A DNA stretch of 64,000 nt from Chamaea fasciata (GCA_029207755.1 JARCOQ010000009.1:34618914-34682913); one strand, 5' to 3'. Positions 13,000-25,307 are shown, counted from the stretch's first letter. Notes: generated by a model not told the origin, from the sequence alone. A program made the numbers and translations.

Positions 13000-13900
13000 C
13001 ACGTTCCTAACCCCGAATTCCCGCGTACGGACGATGGCGCCAGGAGCCCCACGGAGCTGCTGCACTTGTGCAACGCCCCGGAGCACCGGGGCCTGCGCAG
13101 CTCTGCGATCACTGAGGTCTCTGTCGAGCGCGTCACGATCGGCTTGCTGCGCAGCGGGGCACGAGCCCGGTTTTGCGGGAACGAGGGGGGGCCGTGGAAG
13201 GAGCTCCGTCGAGCGGGCCGTGAGGAGGGGCCCGTGCGGGAGGCGCCGGTGGCGGAGGCGCTGGCGGAAGCGGGCGGTGCGGCGGAAGGGGCGGGCCGGG
13301 CCGGGCCGGGCCGGGGCGGCCGCATGGGAGCCGTGTGGGGTCGGGCGGCGCGGCTCGGGCTCCCCGCGGCGCGGGCGGCGGCGGCCCCGGGCGGCGGGCG
13401 GCTGCTGCGCTGGCTGTGCGGCGCCGGGGCGGGCCCGCCGCTGCCGCTGGCGGCGGCGCTGCCCCGGGGGCCGGCTCGCCCGCCTCACTTCCTGCGCGCC
13501 GGGGCGGGGCGCTCGTCTTGGAGCCGCCGCGCCGAGTCCGGCCCCGGCAGCGGGAGTAACGCGGCCGCCGCGCACCTCGCCGGGGAGCAGCCGGCAGCCA
13601 TGCCCACCGCCGAGCCCGAGCACAGCCCCGCCGAGCCCCAGGCGCCGGCCGCCGCGGAGTCGCTGCGCCGCGGCCGCCGGAGGAAGGTCAAGGTGGGAGC
13701 GCCACGTGCGGCCGCGGGGGCGGCCATTTTGTACGGGCTTGGGGGGCTTGAAGTCGGCTGGGGGGGGCGGGCGGGGGGATAAAGGGCTTCCCTCCGTGTG
13801 ACCGCGGCTTTCCCGCAGCAGGAGGAGACGCCGGAGAAGACGGTGAAGCGAGAGGTGAAGGCGAAGCGGCGCGGTAAGGCTGAGGCCGAGAAGGCGCAGC
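13000..13900 (+). promoter_or_regulatory. DDX21: CpG-rich promoter and first exons of DDX21
   Basis: A strongly GC- and CpG-rich block before and across the first two DDX21 exons; GC stays high to about 14480. Two ETS-type CGGAAG cores lie at 13265-13270 and 13283-13288. They are followed by four perfect GGGCC units at 13293-13312. No TATA box was seen. The transcription start is not determined, but the ETS cores about 315-335 bp before the assigned start codon suggest a CpG-island promoter in this interval. Confidence 0.65.
13293..13312 (+). repeat. (GGGCC)4 pentanucleotide repeat
   Basis: Four exact GGGCC units directly before a run of G-rich sequence and an in-frame upstream ATG at 13324. 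G-runs at this spacing could form a G-quadruplex on the + strand. Function is inferred only. Confidence 0.85.
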
Positions 13901-16900
13901 CCGAGGAGAGCGGGCTGGAGGACGGCGACTTCGAGCCCCCCGTGCCCAAGAAGACGAAAAATGTCAAGGAGAAGAGCAATGGTTTGGTAGGAGAGAGCGA
14001 CGCGTCCCAGAGCGCGGTGAAATCTTCCTCCGCTGTCAGCGGCAGCGTGACATCCCCGGCGGCCCAGAGCGTGGCTGCCGGGGAGCAGGACAGCGACGCC
14101 GAGGTAGGGATACTCCGCCGGCAAAGCCTTTCTCTTGGTTAATTAACACTCTGCTAGTAATTAGTGGGCCTAATAACACGTACTGCACGCTGTGTGGAGA
14201 CTTGAGCTGCGAGATAGTGTGGGAGCACGAGGCCTCTGCCGTACGCGCGTTTTGCCGCTGTCCGCCTTGGGTGCGCGGCGCTTGGTCCTGGGCATCGGGA
14301 ATGCCGGCCGTGCCGCCCCTCGATCTCCCCGGCATCCTGCTCGTTCCCGCCCGGGCTGGGCCGCGGGGAGGCTGGGCAGCCCGTGCACAGACACGTGGGA
14401 GCTGCTCTCCACGTGCTTTGCCCCTCCCGGTAAATGCCAAGCGTTTGGTGCGGCGGGTTCTGCGGGGAAGCTGGCTGGCTAGGGGAGCAGTTTCCACGTG
14501 TGCTACTCTTCGTGTCCCAGTTTGTTTGTGTCCCATAGCACAAAAGGTTTGTCCGTGCAGCCACCATCCCAGAAACGTGCCTTGCTTTGTGCTGTGATGG
14601 CAGCACCTTTGAAGAAGCGTTGGCGAAGTGTTCTGTAATGGAAAGCCACAGTTATGCTCATTAATCCCCACTTCTCACACAAACGTGCAGGGGGGCCCTG
14701 CGTAGGGCCTTCCTCTGAGCAGTTTTGTGTCTAAGGTGGGAGCATGAATCAAGAGTGCTTTTTGTACCTCGGGTGTAACGATGCAGATCTCTGAAGTAAA
14801 AGCCAAATTCTGTGTTTTAAGTATTTACTCGTGTGTAAAGTTCAAAGCTCTTTGCATGGTGTACCACATAGGTGTGTTCTAGAGGGAAAATCCTGCTTTG
14901 CACCAGGAATTGTGTCACCAGATACATTTTGTTGTGAAAAACAGTTTTCTCGTGGTTTCAGTGGACTCTAATTAAGATTGTTAACAAATAGTTTCCATTT
15001 CCTGATTTGCCAAACGTGTATGTACGAGTGCCTGTGTCAAAAGGGTTTTCTTTTCCATTGAGTAGAAAGAAGGTACCTGGTTAAACTGTGGTTGTATTCA
15101 GTTTTTATTGAGTGACTGTGTATTTTTATTGAGTGACTGTGTAGGATATGTCCTATGCTCATCCTGGAGGCTTCTAAATCTTTTTCCTGTTTGTTTTTTA
15201 ATCCATTAGGAACTGACAGAAGAAGCAAAAGAAGGCGCTTTCTCTAATTTTCCTCTCTCACAAAACACTATCAAACTTCTCACAGGTTAGTTCACGTGGT
15301 AAAAGACATTTCTGTAAACATCTGGTCAGAATTGTGCTCTGTCACCTGTGTAAGCCAAGGGTAGATACTCCTAAATTGTGTTATGTTTGTTTGGTAAGAA
15401 TGATATGAGCGGTCCCTGTGGATTCAGAGAAGCTCGTGTTGCTAATAGAAAAAAGTTTTCTGGTTTGTTCAATTTCAGATGCCTTAAGATGGGATTATTC
15501 TTCATGGAGTGGTTATTCCTAGATGCACATTCTAGAGACACATTTCTCGTCAGCGTCATTCTCTATATCTTTGCTTCTGCTCCTGTGTCTGCTGTCTACC
15601 ATATTGCTTCTTAGGCAAGCCTAATGGAGTTTTGTATAGGAAGACTTTGCCTTGTGTGAACAGATTGTCTAGGGTTATTCTCATAGTTTGGGGCATTTTC
15701 ACATCTCTTTGTGATTAGTTTTGTTGAGGAAGTAATTACTGTGGGGTTCTTGTCCCCTCTGTTGGGTAGATGTGCAATTCTTGTTGGTTGGAAAAAATTC
15801 TCCTTATTGCTTTATGTTTTCCTTGCTCTGAAGTTTCTTTCGGATGGGTTGTTTCACTTCAACTATGCAAAATCTCTTTGAAGTTTTAGAATGCTTTGAA
15901 ACGAACTCCATCACCTTCTTGCCTTCAAAACCCAGCTACCACAAAATCCTGAGCTGTATCAGAAATAAACATGTTGAGTTTTTTTCTTCCTCTCCTGTTG
16001 TCTTAAACTGTACGTCACAAAGAAGTCTGTATTTCCTCGTGGATACTCAACACTCACCGTGTGGGTGGGATATCTTTTGATTTAGAGTAGGAATAAAAGA
16101 TACATCATTTTCTTCTAAGTTGCAATTTCTGTTGTGTACACAATATGAGGTGACGTGCCCTTCATTTTTGGGCAACTTATATATAAGGTAATTGTTAGTT
16201 CACCTTCTAGTGAAACCTCTTTCAATTGTCTTACAGCTCGAGGTGTAAAATACCTGTTCCCTGTGCAAGTGAAGACTTTCCAGCCCGTGTACGATGGCAA
16301 AGATGTCATCGCTCAAGCACGAACAGGAACTGGGAAAACCCTTTCCTTTGCTCTTCCACTGATTGAAAAACTTCAGAGCGTCTCACAGGATGGGAGAAGA
16401 GGCCGTGCACCAAAAGTAACTTACACTTAAGGGTTTACACCAAAACCTTAGAGCATGGCAGATTTTGAAAGTGATTTACTGTTGCTTTGGGGTTTTTTGT
16501 TGGGGACTTCTTTGTCCTTTACTGGTTTTTGTAATACTGAATACTTTGCTCAGATCAGGAGATCGTGTGACAGAGTTTTGCAGCATCACAGTAATGACAC
16601 GTTTTATGTTTGGGGTCCCCTGTGACTGTGTTTGGGCAAACAGTCAGGGCATTGCAGCAGTGTCTGAGGAGCTTCCAGGCTGCTGTCCTTGGGCACGTAG
16701 CATGCAGCTTTGGGGTTCGGTCCCCTGCCTCTTCTGAGGTGATGTTTGAGTCACCTGCACTTGACTCTGTTTGCTGAGGTTGTTTTTCACTGTAAATTCC
16801 ATGGTGATAACTGGAGGCTTCTGGGGTTTGTTTTTCCCCCTCTCATGTCTGCATACTCAAGAGATGCAAGTGGGTTTACCAGAGATGGAATTGGTGACCA

Positions 16901-19900
16901 GATGCCAGTGATCAGATACTTGTTCCCATGCATTGCAGTGTATATATTTATCATTACACTGCAGAACTATATATAGTCTGCAGATTCGTTGCCTACTTTA
17001 TCCTTTTGTTTTATTAACAGGTGATGTAAACTTTAAAATCTTACTGGCTGAAAGATTTTAAGAGATGAATTCAGCTCTTGGTTTTATGCATTCATTCTTA
17101 AATGTTGGGGGGAAGGGTACCTGCTGGAGGAAGGCAGGTTGGTGAAGAAAAGGGATGTGTATGGCTGGAGTGCATCCATCACACTATGTATATTTTAAAA
17201 TCTTACTACACTAAATTTAGTGACTGTCCTACACTTCAGTGCTGAGCTGCACCTTCATTGCCCTTGGTAATGTCACTGAAGTGGCTTTTATCTGGCCCTA
17301 ACATAAGAAAGTTGTTCTTGTCTCTGTTGTCGTGTAGCACTTCCCCTTGTTCCCTGTTGCTGGCTCTGAAGCTCCTTGTGCAGGCTCTAGGTGGCAGGGA
17401 ATGTTAATATTGCTGAGATGGTGGGAAGCTGTGGGCACCTCTGCAGCAAGTGTAGAATAAAGGGGGGAGTGGAAGCTGTTTGACCAGAAGTAAACTCTTT
17501 TCTTCTGCACCTTCTCCCGAGCACAGCTGTATTTTTGTCTGTTTTTCTCTCCTTTCAGGTGCTGGTTCTTGTTCCAACCAGGGAACTGGCCACTCAGGTA
17601 GCCAAGGACTTCAAGAATCTCACAAAGAAACTGTCAGTGGCTTGTTTTTATGGAGGAACTCCATATAAAGAACAGCGTAAGTAGCTGCTGAGGAATTGCT
17701 AATGGGTTGGAGCTGATTTTGTCTAAATGCACTCCATAAGTAAAAATGGGCTTTGTGCCCCCTCAGACTTTGAGCTCAGTCACGAACTCAACTGGCGTGT
17801 CTTTCAAAGGAAGCACACAAGCTGGGTTGAATTATTTTCGTTCCAATAAATCTTTGTGGGAAAGAATGGTTGTAGTTCTGTGAAGTGTCCTGTTCATTTC
17901 TTCTTTGTTGTGTTTTTGAGTGGACACAGACCGGGACTAGGTGACAGTCCACGGAAAGGGGAGAACTGTGTATGTGCCTGTGGCTCTGTATGTCTCCAGA
18001 GGTAGCTGTGACAAAGTTTAGCTGGAAAACCGAAGTGTGTCCAGGTAGTAAGGCTCTGAAGGTTTCTAATGTCAGCTGATTGCTGCTTGGAAATCGGTGT
18101 ATTTCTCTGTAACTTCAGTGAGGTTTGGGTGGTACTCCTGACAGAGCAGCTAGGACTGCAGTTAACTTCTGTGCCTGTTACCTTTGGCTGTTGTGCTTTA
18201 TTCTGAGGGTAAAGGGCAGCAGCTTTTTTTTTGCTTCTAAATTGAGAAACGTTGCTGTATACTGCTATCTTTTTATCATGCTATCTTGTAGCAGTCAGAC
18301 ACTATCCTTGTTTCTCTGTCTTCCAGTTGATCTCCTTAAAAGTGGCATCGATATTCTAGTGGGAACTCCTGGCCGTATCAAAGACCACATTCAGAATAGC
18401 AAGCTGGAGCTGTCCAGTGTGAAGCACGTTGTTCTGGATGAAGTGGATCATATGTTAGACATGGGCTTTGCTGAACAAGTGGAAGAAATCTTGGGATCGT
18501 CCTATAAAAAAGGTGAACTTGGCCGTTGGGAGGGGAGTAGGGGACAATGCAGAAAACACACGTACACTACTTTAAAAACAACTGGTGCACCTCTAAGTTA
18601 AATTAATTGTATGATGCTAGAAAAGGGCAAGGTAGAATTGGAAAAGGTTCAAAGAGAGGTGACAGAAGGCTGAAGTGCTGAAGTGGCATCTCTGAAAGGA
18701 GTGCAGTTAAAAAAAAAGGAAAAAGCAGGAAACCCAACTCCCTAAGCCTTAGTGTTCCTCGTCCTGAGAGAGGTGACTTGAGCAGAGGGTTAGAATTATG
18801 GTCTGTCTGTACACTTGTCACCACACAAAGCTGACAGCTAGGGAGTGTTTGCTCTTTTCTGAGGTAGTGGGTGTTCAGGAAAGCTGTGAGGTACCAGGTA
18901 TGGAGCAGAAGGAGGTTATTTCAATGTGTGAAGTTCATTGCTGCATTTCACTAATGCCAGAATTTTTGAAAAGGCTTGAGTTACTGGAAATAGAAATCTT
19001 AACACTTACTAAGAGCAAGACTTACCACTGTGGCTTTGAAAGGCATGGAAAGCTGATTGCTGACAGCGTTTCTTCATATCTAGTACAGACTTAGTGCACG
19101 TAGAAACCTGTCAGTGTGAGAGCAGCTCTTGCTTTTATATCAGTTCTCAAGTGTCATGGTCTGTTGAGATGTCTGAAGTCGATGGCCTTTTCCTTCCAGG
19201 CTCCGAGAACAACCCACAGACACTGCTGTTTTCTGCAACTTGTCCACGATGGGTTTATGATGTAGCAAAAAAATACATGAGAGATGAGTATGAACAGATT
19301 GACCTGATTGGAAAGAAGACTCAAAGGACAGCCACAACTGTGGAAGTGAGTTGTTCTGCTGCAGAGCAGTGCAGGTCCTGAGAGCACGTGGCCTTGATAA
19401 AATGGGTTGTGCATTGACTTTATAAATGGGCACATGGAATGACTTTTCAGATAGGTGACTCACGGATTTTGTAAGCAAAGCTTTCATGTGGGGGCTGTCA
19501 TTTGCAAGCTTAAAAAAAAAAAAATTTAAAAGTTTTTTTGTTCATTCTGTCAGTCCTGCGCGCAGTTTGGATTTCACTTAGGTCTCTTGTTTCTTTCCCG
19601 AACAGCACTTGGCGATACAGTGTCGCTCATCTCAGAGAGCAGGAGTTCTTGGGGACATCATTCAGGTCTACAGTGGCAGCCGTGGGCGGACCATTGTCTT
19701 CTGTGAGACCAAAAAGGAAGCAAATGAGTTGGCTATGAATGCTTCGCTCAAACAGGTATTATTGGGGTTGATCAGAGAGCAGCGGTTGGGATAGTCAGGG
19801 GTTAAATGCCCTGAAATAAATAGGAGGTTGCAACTGCGTGGAGAAAATTGTTCCTCTGGGTTATTTTAAGGCTTGTGAAAGCTGTTTCTAAGAATTGAAC

Positions 19901-22900
19901 TTTGAAATTAAAATATCTTCTTGACAGAGATTATGAATTTATTCCTTTGGCTTTAAAATAGTGCAGGACACGGATCAATAGGAAATACATAGCCTATGCT
20001 CAATAACCAGGAGACAGTAATAATTGTAAGAAACAGGAGCTAGTGTAATGGACATGTCCCATCTTATACTGGTGTGCTTTTTGGATTCCCATCTCTTAAT
20101 GGCGTTTGATCTTTGAACAGTCATTCAGGAAAATCCAGCTAAGATGGTAGAATGAAATGTCTTGTTGCCCTTGGAAGGTTTGCTAAGAGTTGGTTTGGAA
20201 CACAGGTGATCTCCTGAGCAGGTCTTCTGTGTTTGCTTGAATTACTGCCCTTTCTCTGAAGGTGAGGAAAAGTGCTGCGAATTTTTCAGAGAAAATCCTG
20301 TTTGATAATAAATGCTGATTTATGGAGAGTGAGCAGTGGTGGGAATACATGTTTTGCTTAGTATTAGAGAAATCTCATATACCATCCAACTTTAGAACTT
20401 GCAGCAATAATTTCTGCCTGTTGGCCATGCTGTTTTCACAGTAAATCCCACAGAAGGATCAAAGAAAGTAGGATGCTTTATATTCCTTTGGTATCAGCTG
20501 TGTAATTATTTTCTGTTGGTCTGCACATTGTTTTGGGGTTTGCAGTTAATCTTTAGATGCTGCGGCCTGGACTCTCATTAAATGTCACGTTAATGGCTTG
20601 TTGCACTGACAGGATGCCCAGTCCTTGCACGGTGACATTCCACAGAAACAGAGAGAAATTACCTTAAAAGGCTTCAGAAACGGTGTGTTTGAAGTGCTGA
20701 TTGCAACAAATGTAGCTGCCCGTGGTCTGGATATTCCTGAGGTTGACCTTGTTATACAGTGCTCACCACCAAAAGTAAGTTATGAGAGGAAACTAAAATT
20801 GTATTAACTTCCTTTTCTTTTGGTGTCAAAATGGTGGGTTATTTCTCTGTTTCATCAGAATTATGTTCTGTTCCAATTCACAAATTAGATGATTTTTTTT
20901 TTTAATGGCCAGGCATAAAATTTTGTAGTTCCAGTTTTACAGTTTGAGTTTTGAATAAAGTCTCGGGTTTTGTTTACTCAGGAAACTAACAAGATAGGTT
21001 TTGACATTTTGCAGCTTTTCTGCATTCTTTCTGAACGTTGCTGAGTTTCATAAAAATTCTGAAATATTTCTGTTGCCTTTTTCATCTTTTGAAACTCCGG
21101 TGAAAGTTTTTCTTTTAAAAAATGCCTGTCGGCAGTGTTTGTTAAAGCTGAGCAGCATACTCAGTATGGGGGAGCACATTCAAATTTGAGTGGTTTATGT
21201 GTAGTCACAAGTTTGGGTATAAAGGCATAATGTGTCACTTCTTAAGCTTCTGACTTTGAATTTAGCTTGTGTTCAATATGAAATGTCAGCAGTTTAAATG
21301 ACCTACGGTTTTCTTGTGCTGATCTGAATTTGTGAAGGACGTTGATTCCTACATCCATCGTTCGGGGCGCACGGGTCGAGCTGGCCGCACCGGCATCTGC
21401 ATTTGTTTGTTTCAGAGAAGAGAAGAAGATCTTCTGAAACAAGTTGAGCACAAGGCGGTGAGTTGTACCTCAGACTTCTGCTTAAGGAAATTAATTAATC
21501 AGTTCCTGAAAGGACCCTGCCACTCTTAGACTTTGTAATTGTGGGTTGTTGAGTCCAGTCCCATAGACCAGTAGGCCTAAAGTGCTGATAGTTGGTGTTT
21601 GTGAATGCTTCTGTATCGGCCTGTTCTGGCATTGCCTGAGTTTCCCCATGCTGGCAGTCCTCTGTGGATGTCAGCAGGCTGGCAGGGATGGGAATGTGTG
21701 AGGCAGACCATGCCTCGCATCACAGTCTGCGTGGAGTCAAGTATAAAGTAGCTCCAGATTAGCAATGCTGGGAACTTAAAAGCTTTATTTTAGCTTTATA
21801 AATGACTTAATAAAGAGTGTGTTGATCTTGCAAACAGTAAGTAGAGATCTCAGTAATGTGATTTAGACAGGATTGAATTGTAGACTGCTGAAAATACCTT
21901 TAATTTGTTTCCTTGATTTCAGGGTATTACCTTTAAGCGTGTAGGCGTTCCCTCTGCTACAGATGTAATTAAAGCTTCAAGTAGTGATGCCAAAAAGTAA
22001 GTCTATTTGCCTGCTCTTGAAAAAGGTTTAGAGATGTTGTTGCTCTAGATGCTTAGATCTTAATGCAAAGTTTTAAGAGCTTAATGCAAAGTTTTAAGGG
22101 TTAAGGCCTGTATGTGAGGATGACTTTGCCTGTGTTGTGGAAGTCAGCTGCTTCATGTACAGACAACACGAGATGGTATCAGTAAATCTCTGTGTGCTGA
22201 ACATAGACCTTTTCATAGAACATAACGTTCTCTTAAGTTTTTGCAAGAAATTAACCTTTGTTTATAAAATCAGAAATCAGTGACAGCAGAGGGATTTACT
22301 GTCATGAGGGGAAAGTGATTTTGTCTTCTCAGATGAGGTAGTGGAAGCAGTGTGCAAAAAGCAGTACTTGGTATAATGAGGAGTTACTCTGCAGTTGTGT
22401 GAGGGTGTTTTAGCCCTGGCTTGTGTTTCTTTGTATTATTTCTGAGGGTTGTGGCTTTTATTCCATGCAGCTCTGTTTACGTTTGCTGCACCTGTGGTGG
22501 AAATAGCCTTGAAGCAGATTATTATAATTAGAAAGGATTTGACCAGTATAAAGCAGATGAGGGGGCATGGTGTTGGGTTCACTGTGTGCTGTAGAACGAT
22601 GCGGGGGGGAGCTGTTGTACCAAAAGTAACATTGTAGAAGTAGCTGTTCTTAGTTTCCTGGCTTTTTTCCACCCCCCCCAACCTTTTTTCAAAAATAACC
22701 AGTTTAGGGTATGTCTTGAACATGGCTGCACTTCCCGATGGCCTTTTCTTATCTCTTCAAACCATCTCGTAACTGTGTAGGTTGCTGGAGGCCGTTCCTC
22801 CCTCTGCAGTAGACTACTTCAGAAAATCAGCTGAAGAGCTGATAGATGAGAAGGGGGCGGTGGCTGCCCTGGCTGCAGCCCTGGCGCACATTTCTGGGGC

Positions 22901-24761
22901 AGCTCACATCCAGCAGCGCTCCCTGCTGAACTCAACAGCTGTAAGTAATGATGCACCTGTGGTAACAAGGATGGATGTGTGAATTCCTTGTGTCCAGGCT
23001 GTGTGTGGCATCTCCTTCCCAGGCTTTTTCAGATGGATTTCTGAGACGCTGTTACCCCCAGGCTCCTGTTGTGTTGCTTGTTCCTTAGCTGAAATCGGCT
23101 CTTCCCAGGAGAAACTTGAAATCAGTTAATTTTCTTGTGATAAAAATTGAAATAATTTCTCCAGAGACTGAAGGGACAGAAGACCTTGATGATCTAAGAG
23201 AGTTTAACTAATGACATTTTACAAGCAAATAGGTTGGTTCATGCTATTGTAGTTCCTCCTTACCAGTAACCTTCTACATTTGTCATATTGCAGGTATAGC
23301 ATGCGATTGCCTGATCTCAGAGAGATCTTGACTGAGGAAAAGTGCAGCACTTCCTTTTTCTAATGCATTTAGGGAGAATTTGGCCTAGGTCACTGTGTGG
23401 TAACACAGTTTTGGACATACCGTGTGATTGAACTGTGGTTCTTGGATCAGTTTGGGGTTTTTTCTCTCTTTTCTAGCAGTAGGTTTGACCAAGTTGAGCC
23501 TTGTTAAGCATTTTTCTCTGTTTCCTGTAGGGCTTTGTGACCATGGTGTTGAAGTGTTCAATAGAGATGCATACCATGGGCTATGCCTGGCGGGGGCTGA
23601 AGGAACAGCTTGGGGAGGAAGTCGACAACAAAGTGTCTGCAATGCGTTTCCTCAAGGGGAAGATGGTAAGATGGGCCAGCCTTGGGAATGAAGGGATTTA
23701 GGGCTTTGTGTGTGTTCACACGTAACCGGTTTGTGCAGGGGTTGAGGCTGGATTTCTGTAGTACTGGTACAGAATGTTGGTACTGCACTGTCCCTACTCA
23801 GTCTCATTTCTCAGGAAATGGTAACCTACCACGAGCATGCTGTTTATGCATACGCCATGGGAAAAAAAGAAAGGCATTGATATTAGTTGAGTGCTTTAAA
23901 AGACTTACTAGTGACATTACTCCTGAATGATACTGCAGGAATTGCCTCCTAAAAAAATAAGCATCATTAATATATGTGTAGTGGGATTGGTTATTGAGGC
24001 TTTCATTCTTTCATTGTAAATTTGTGCTTCTTCTTTTTGTTTGTTTTGTTAGGGCGTGTGCTTTGATATCCCTGTTGATGAACTGAGTAATATACAGGTA
24101 TGTTTGTGTAGCCAGAGCTGGCTGTAAAACCTTGTGATTTGAAAGTTGGCAATTGCCACGTAAGATTGAGTATGGGCTGGTTTTGGAGGTTTGTCGTTTA
24201 ATAAGGATTTTGCATGGGCAACAGAGTGATCAGAAAGAGCACAGCATAGTCATTAGAAAATACCCTGCCATGCTGCTTCTCATTTCCATTCCCATGATAT
24301 TACCTGATTTCATTAAACACAATTCTATGGTCTTCGGCTAGTCAGTGTTTTGGCCTCTCCAGTGTATTTGAGAGTTCACCAGTTTTCTGTCGATTTTGTT
24401 CCCTCTTGTCCCTCGTGACTGTTTATCCTTTGTCCCAGGACTGAGTGTCTCCCAAGGGGGATCTAATCGCCCGTTTTGGCAGGGGTGGGATTTGTCTGGA
24501 AATGCCTTTGCATTCGGTGTTGCTTCTGATGCTGCAGATACCTCGGACACCCCTGCAGGCACATAAAGTCTGGTTCCATTGGTCTTGTTTCAGGAGCAGT
24601 GGAGGGACACGCGGCGCTGGCAGCTGTCCGTGGCAAGTGAGTTGCCTGAGCTGGAAGAGTATCCCCAGGAGACGGGACGAGGGTTCTCCAGGTTCGGAAA
24701 CAGCAGGCAAGGAGACCTCAAGAGAAACAGCTGGTTCAAGAGTGGAAATCGGGGACTTTAA
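13600..24761 (+). CDS. DDX21: DDX21, nucleolar DEAD-box RNA helicase (15 coding exons)
   Basis: Coding exons: 13600-13692, 13819-14103, 15210-15285, 16237-16415, 17559-17676, 18327-18512, 19200-19345, 19606-19755, 20613-20774, 21338-21457, 21923-21996, 22781-22940, 23531-23665, 24053-24097, 24594-24761. The product is 698 aa; human DDX21 is about 783. Motifs: Walker A ARTGTGKT 179-186, PTRELA 217-222, TPGR 264-267, DEVD 288-291, SAT 324-326, [10 protein letters not shown] 442-451, HRSGRTGR 472-479, then a GUCT domain. DDX21 is chosen because [13 protein letters not shown] and RRWQLSVA match that paralogue. Family role: rRNA transcription and processing, and R-loop and structured-RNA unwinding in the nucleolus. 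The last exon encodes only 55 aa, and the FRGQR repeats of mammalian DDX21 are absent. The start chosen (gcagccATGc) has good context, but an in-frame ATG at 13324 with no intervening stop leaves a 92-codon extension possible. From exon 3 to exon 14, exon lengths equal those of DDX50. Its introns hold short 21-bp duplications and no recognised gene. Confidence 0.92.
15102..15143 (+). repeat. 21-bp tandem duplication in DDX21 intron 2
   Basis: Two identical adjacent 21-bp units (15102-15122 and 15123-15143), each with the core TTTTTATTGAGTGACTGTG. They lie about 70 bp before exon 3, in the region expected to hold the branch point and its surroundings. Exact identity implies a recent slippage duplication. 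Confidence 0.85.
22059..22100 (+). repeat. 21-bp tandem duplication in DDX21 intron 11
   Basis: Two adjacent 21-bp units (22059-22079 and 22080-22100) differing at one base near the end, each with the core CTTAATGCAAAGTTTTAAG. A simple local duplication with no clear function. Confidence 0.8.
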
Positions 24762-24819
24762 TAGAGCACTTGGTGAACCTCCGCTACAGATAATGGGACT
24801 GAGCTGAATTTTATGAGGC

Positions 24820-24866
24820 AGTAAAAGCCTGTTAGATACTCCTCTTTGTCTTTATTCCTTGATAAA
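24820..24866 (+). terminator. DDX21: Probable DDX21 polyadenylation region with variant hexamers
   Basis: No canonical AATAAA occurs on the + strand between the DDX21 stop (24761) and the KIFBP start (25311). Two known variant hexamers occur instead: AGTAAA at 24820-24825 and GATAAA at 24861-24866. A T/GT-rich stretch lies between them at about 24838-24858, suitable as a downstream element for the first. If one is used, the DDX21 3' UTR is only about 80-130 nt. Confidence 0.45.
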
Positions 24867-25176
24867 GCAGCCTGTCCTTGAGGATGGCGAAAAATCATGT
24901 TTGCTGAAATGACTGGGTGTTTTGGGAGATTTTTTTTCTGGCCAGCAAAGTGGCTGCTGCCTGTAAGGGCGTCTGTGACCAAGTGCGTGCGCCTGGAAAA
25001 TCAGCGCTGCGAGGGAACAAAATTCATCCGAACGCAGGCAATGACCACGCCTTGCCTCTTCAGCAGCGTTAAAAAATAGGGTTCTAAAATAATTTATTTT
25101 TTTTTTTTTTTTAGAAAAATCGGACATCCACCCTTGAGCGCCCTCCCCCGAACGCTTCCCGCGGGGATGCGGGATC

Positions 25177-25253
25177 GGGCGGGGCCTCCCGAGGGGCGGG
25201 GCCTCCCGAGGGGCGGGGCCTCCTGAGGGGCGGGGCCTCCCGAGGGGCGGGGC
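25177..25253 (+). promoter_or_regulatory. KIFBP: KIFBP promoter: 17-bp tandem array of GC boxes
   Basis: A 17-bp unit of the form CCTCCCGAGGGGCGGGG repeats about four times; the CCTCC cores start at 25185, 25202, 25219 and 25236. One unit has a T for C change. Each unit supplies a GGGGCGGGGC Sp1/KLF-type GC box. The array sits 60-130 bp before the KIFBP start codon inside a CpG island (about 25130-25760). It is probably the core activator region of a TATA-less promoter. Confidence 0.75.
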
Positions 25254-25307
25254 CGGCGCCGGGCGCGCGCGCGCGTCAGGCGGCGCGGGGCGGGGCGGGC
25301 GCGCGGG

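Noticed and set aside
12979..14124. 381-codon open frame on the minus strand over the DDX21 promoter and exons 1-2.
   Set aside because: It is an antisense shadow of GC-rich exons and promoter. The composition is Arg/Pro/Ala-rich with no domain.
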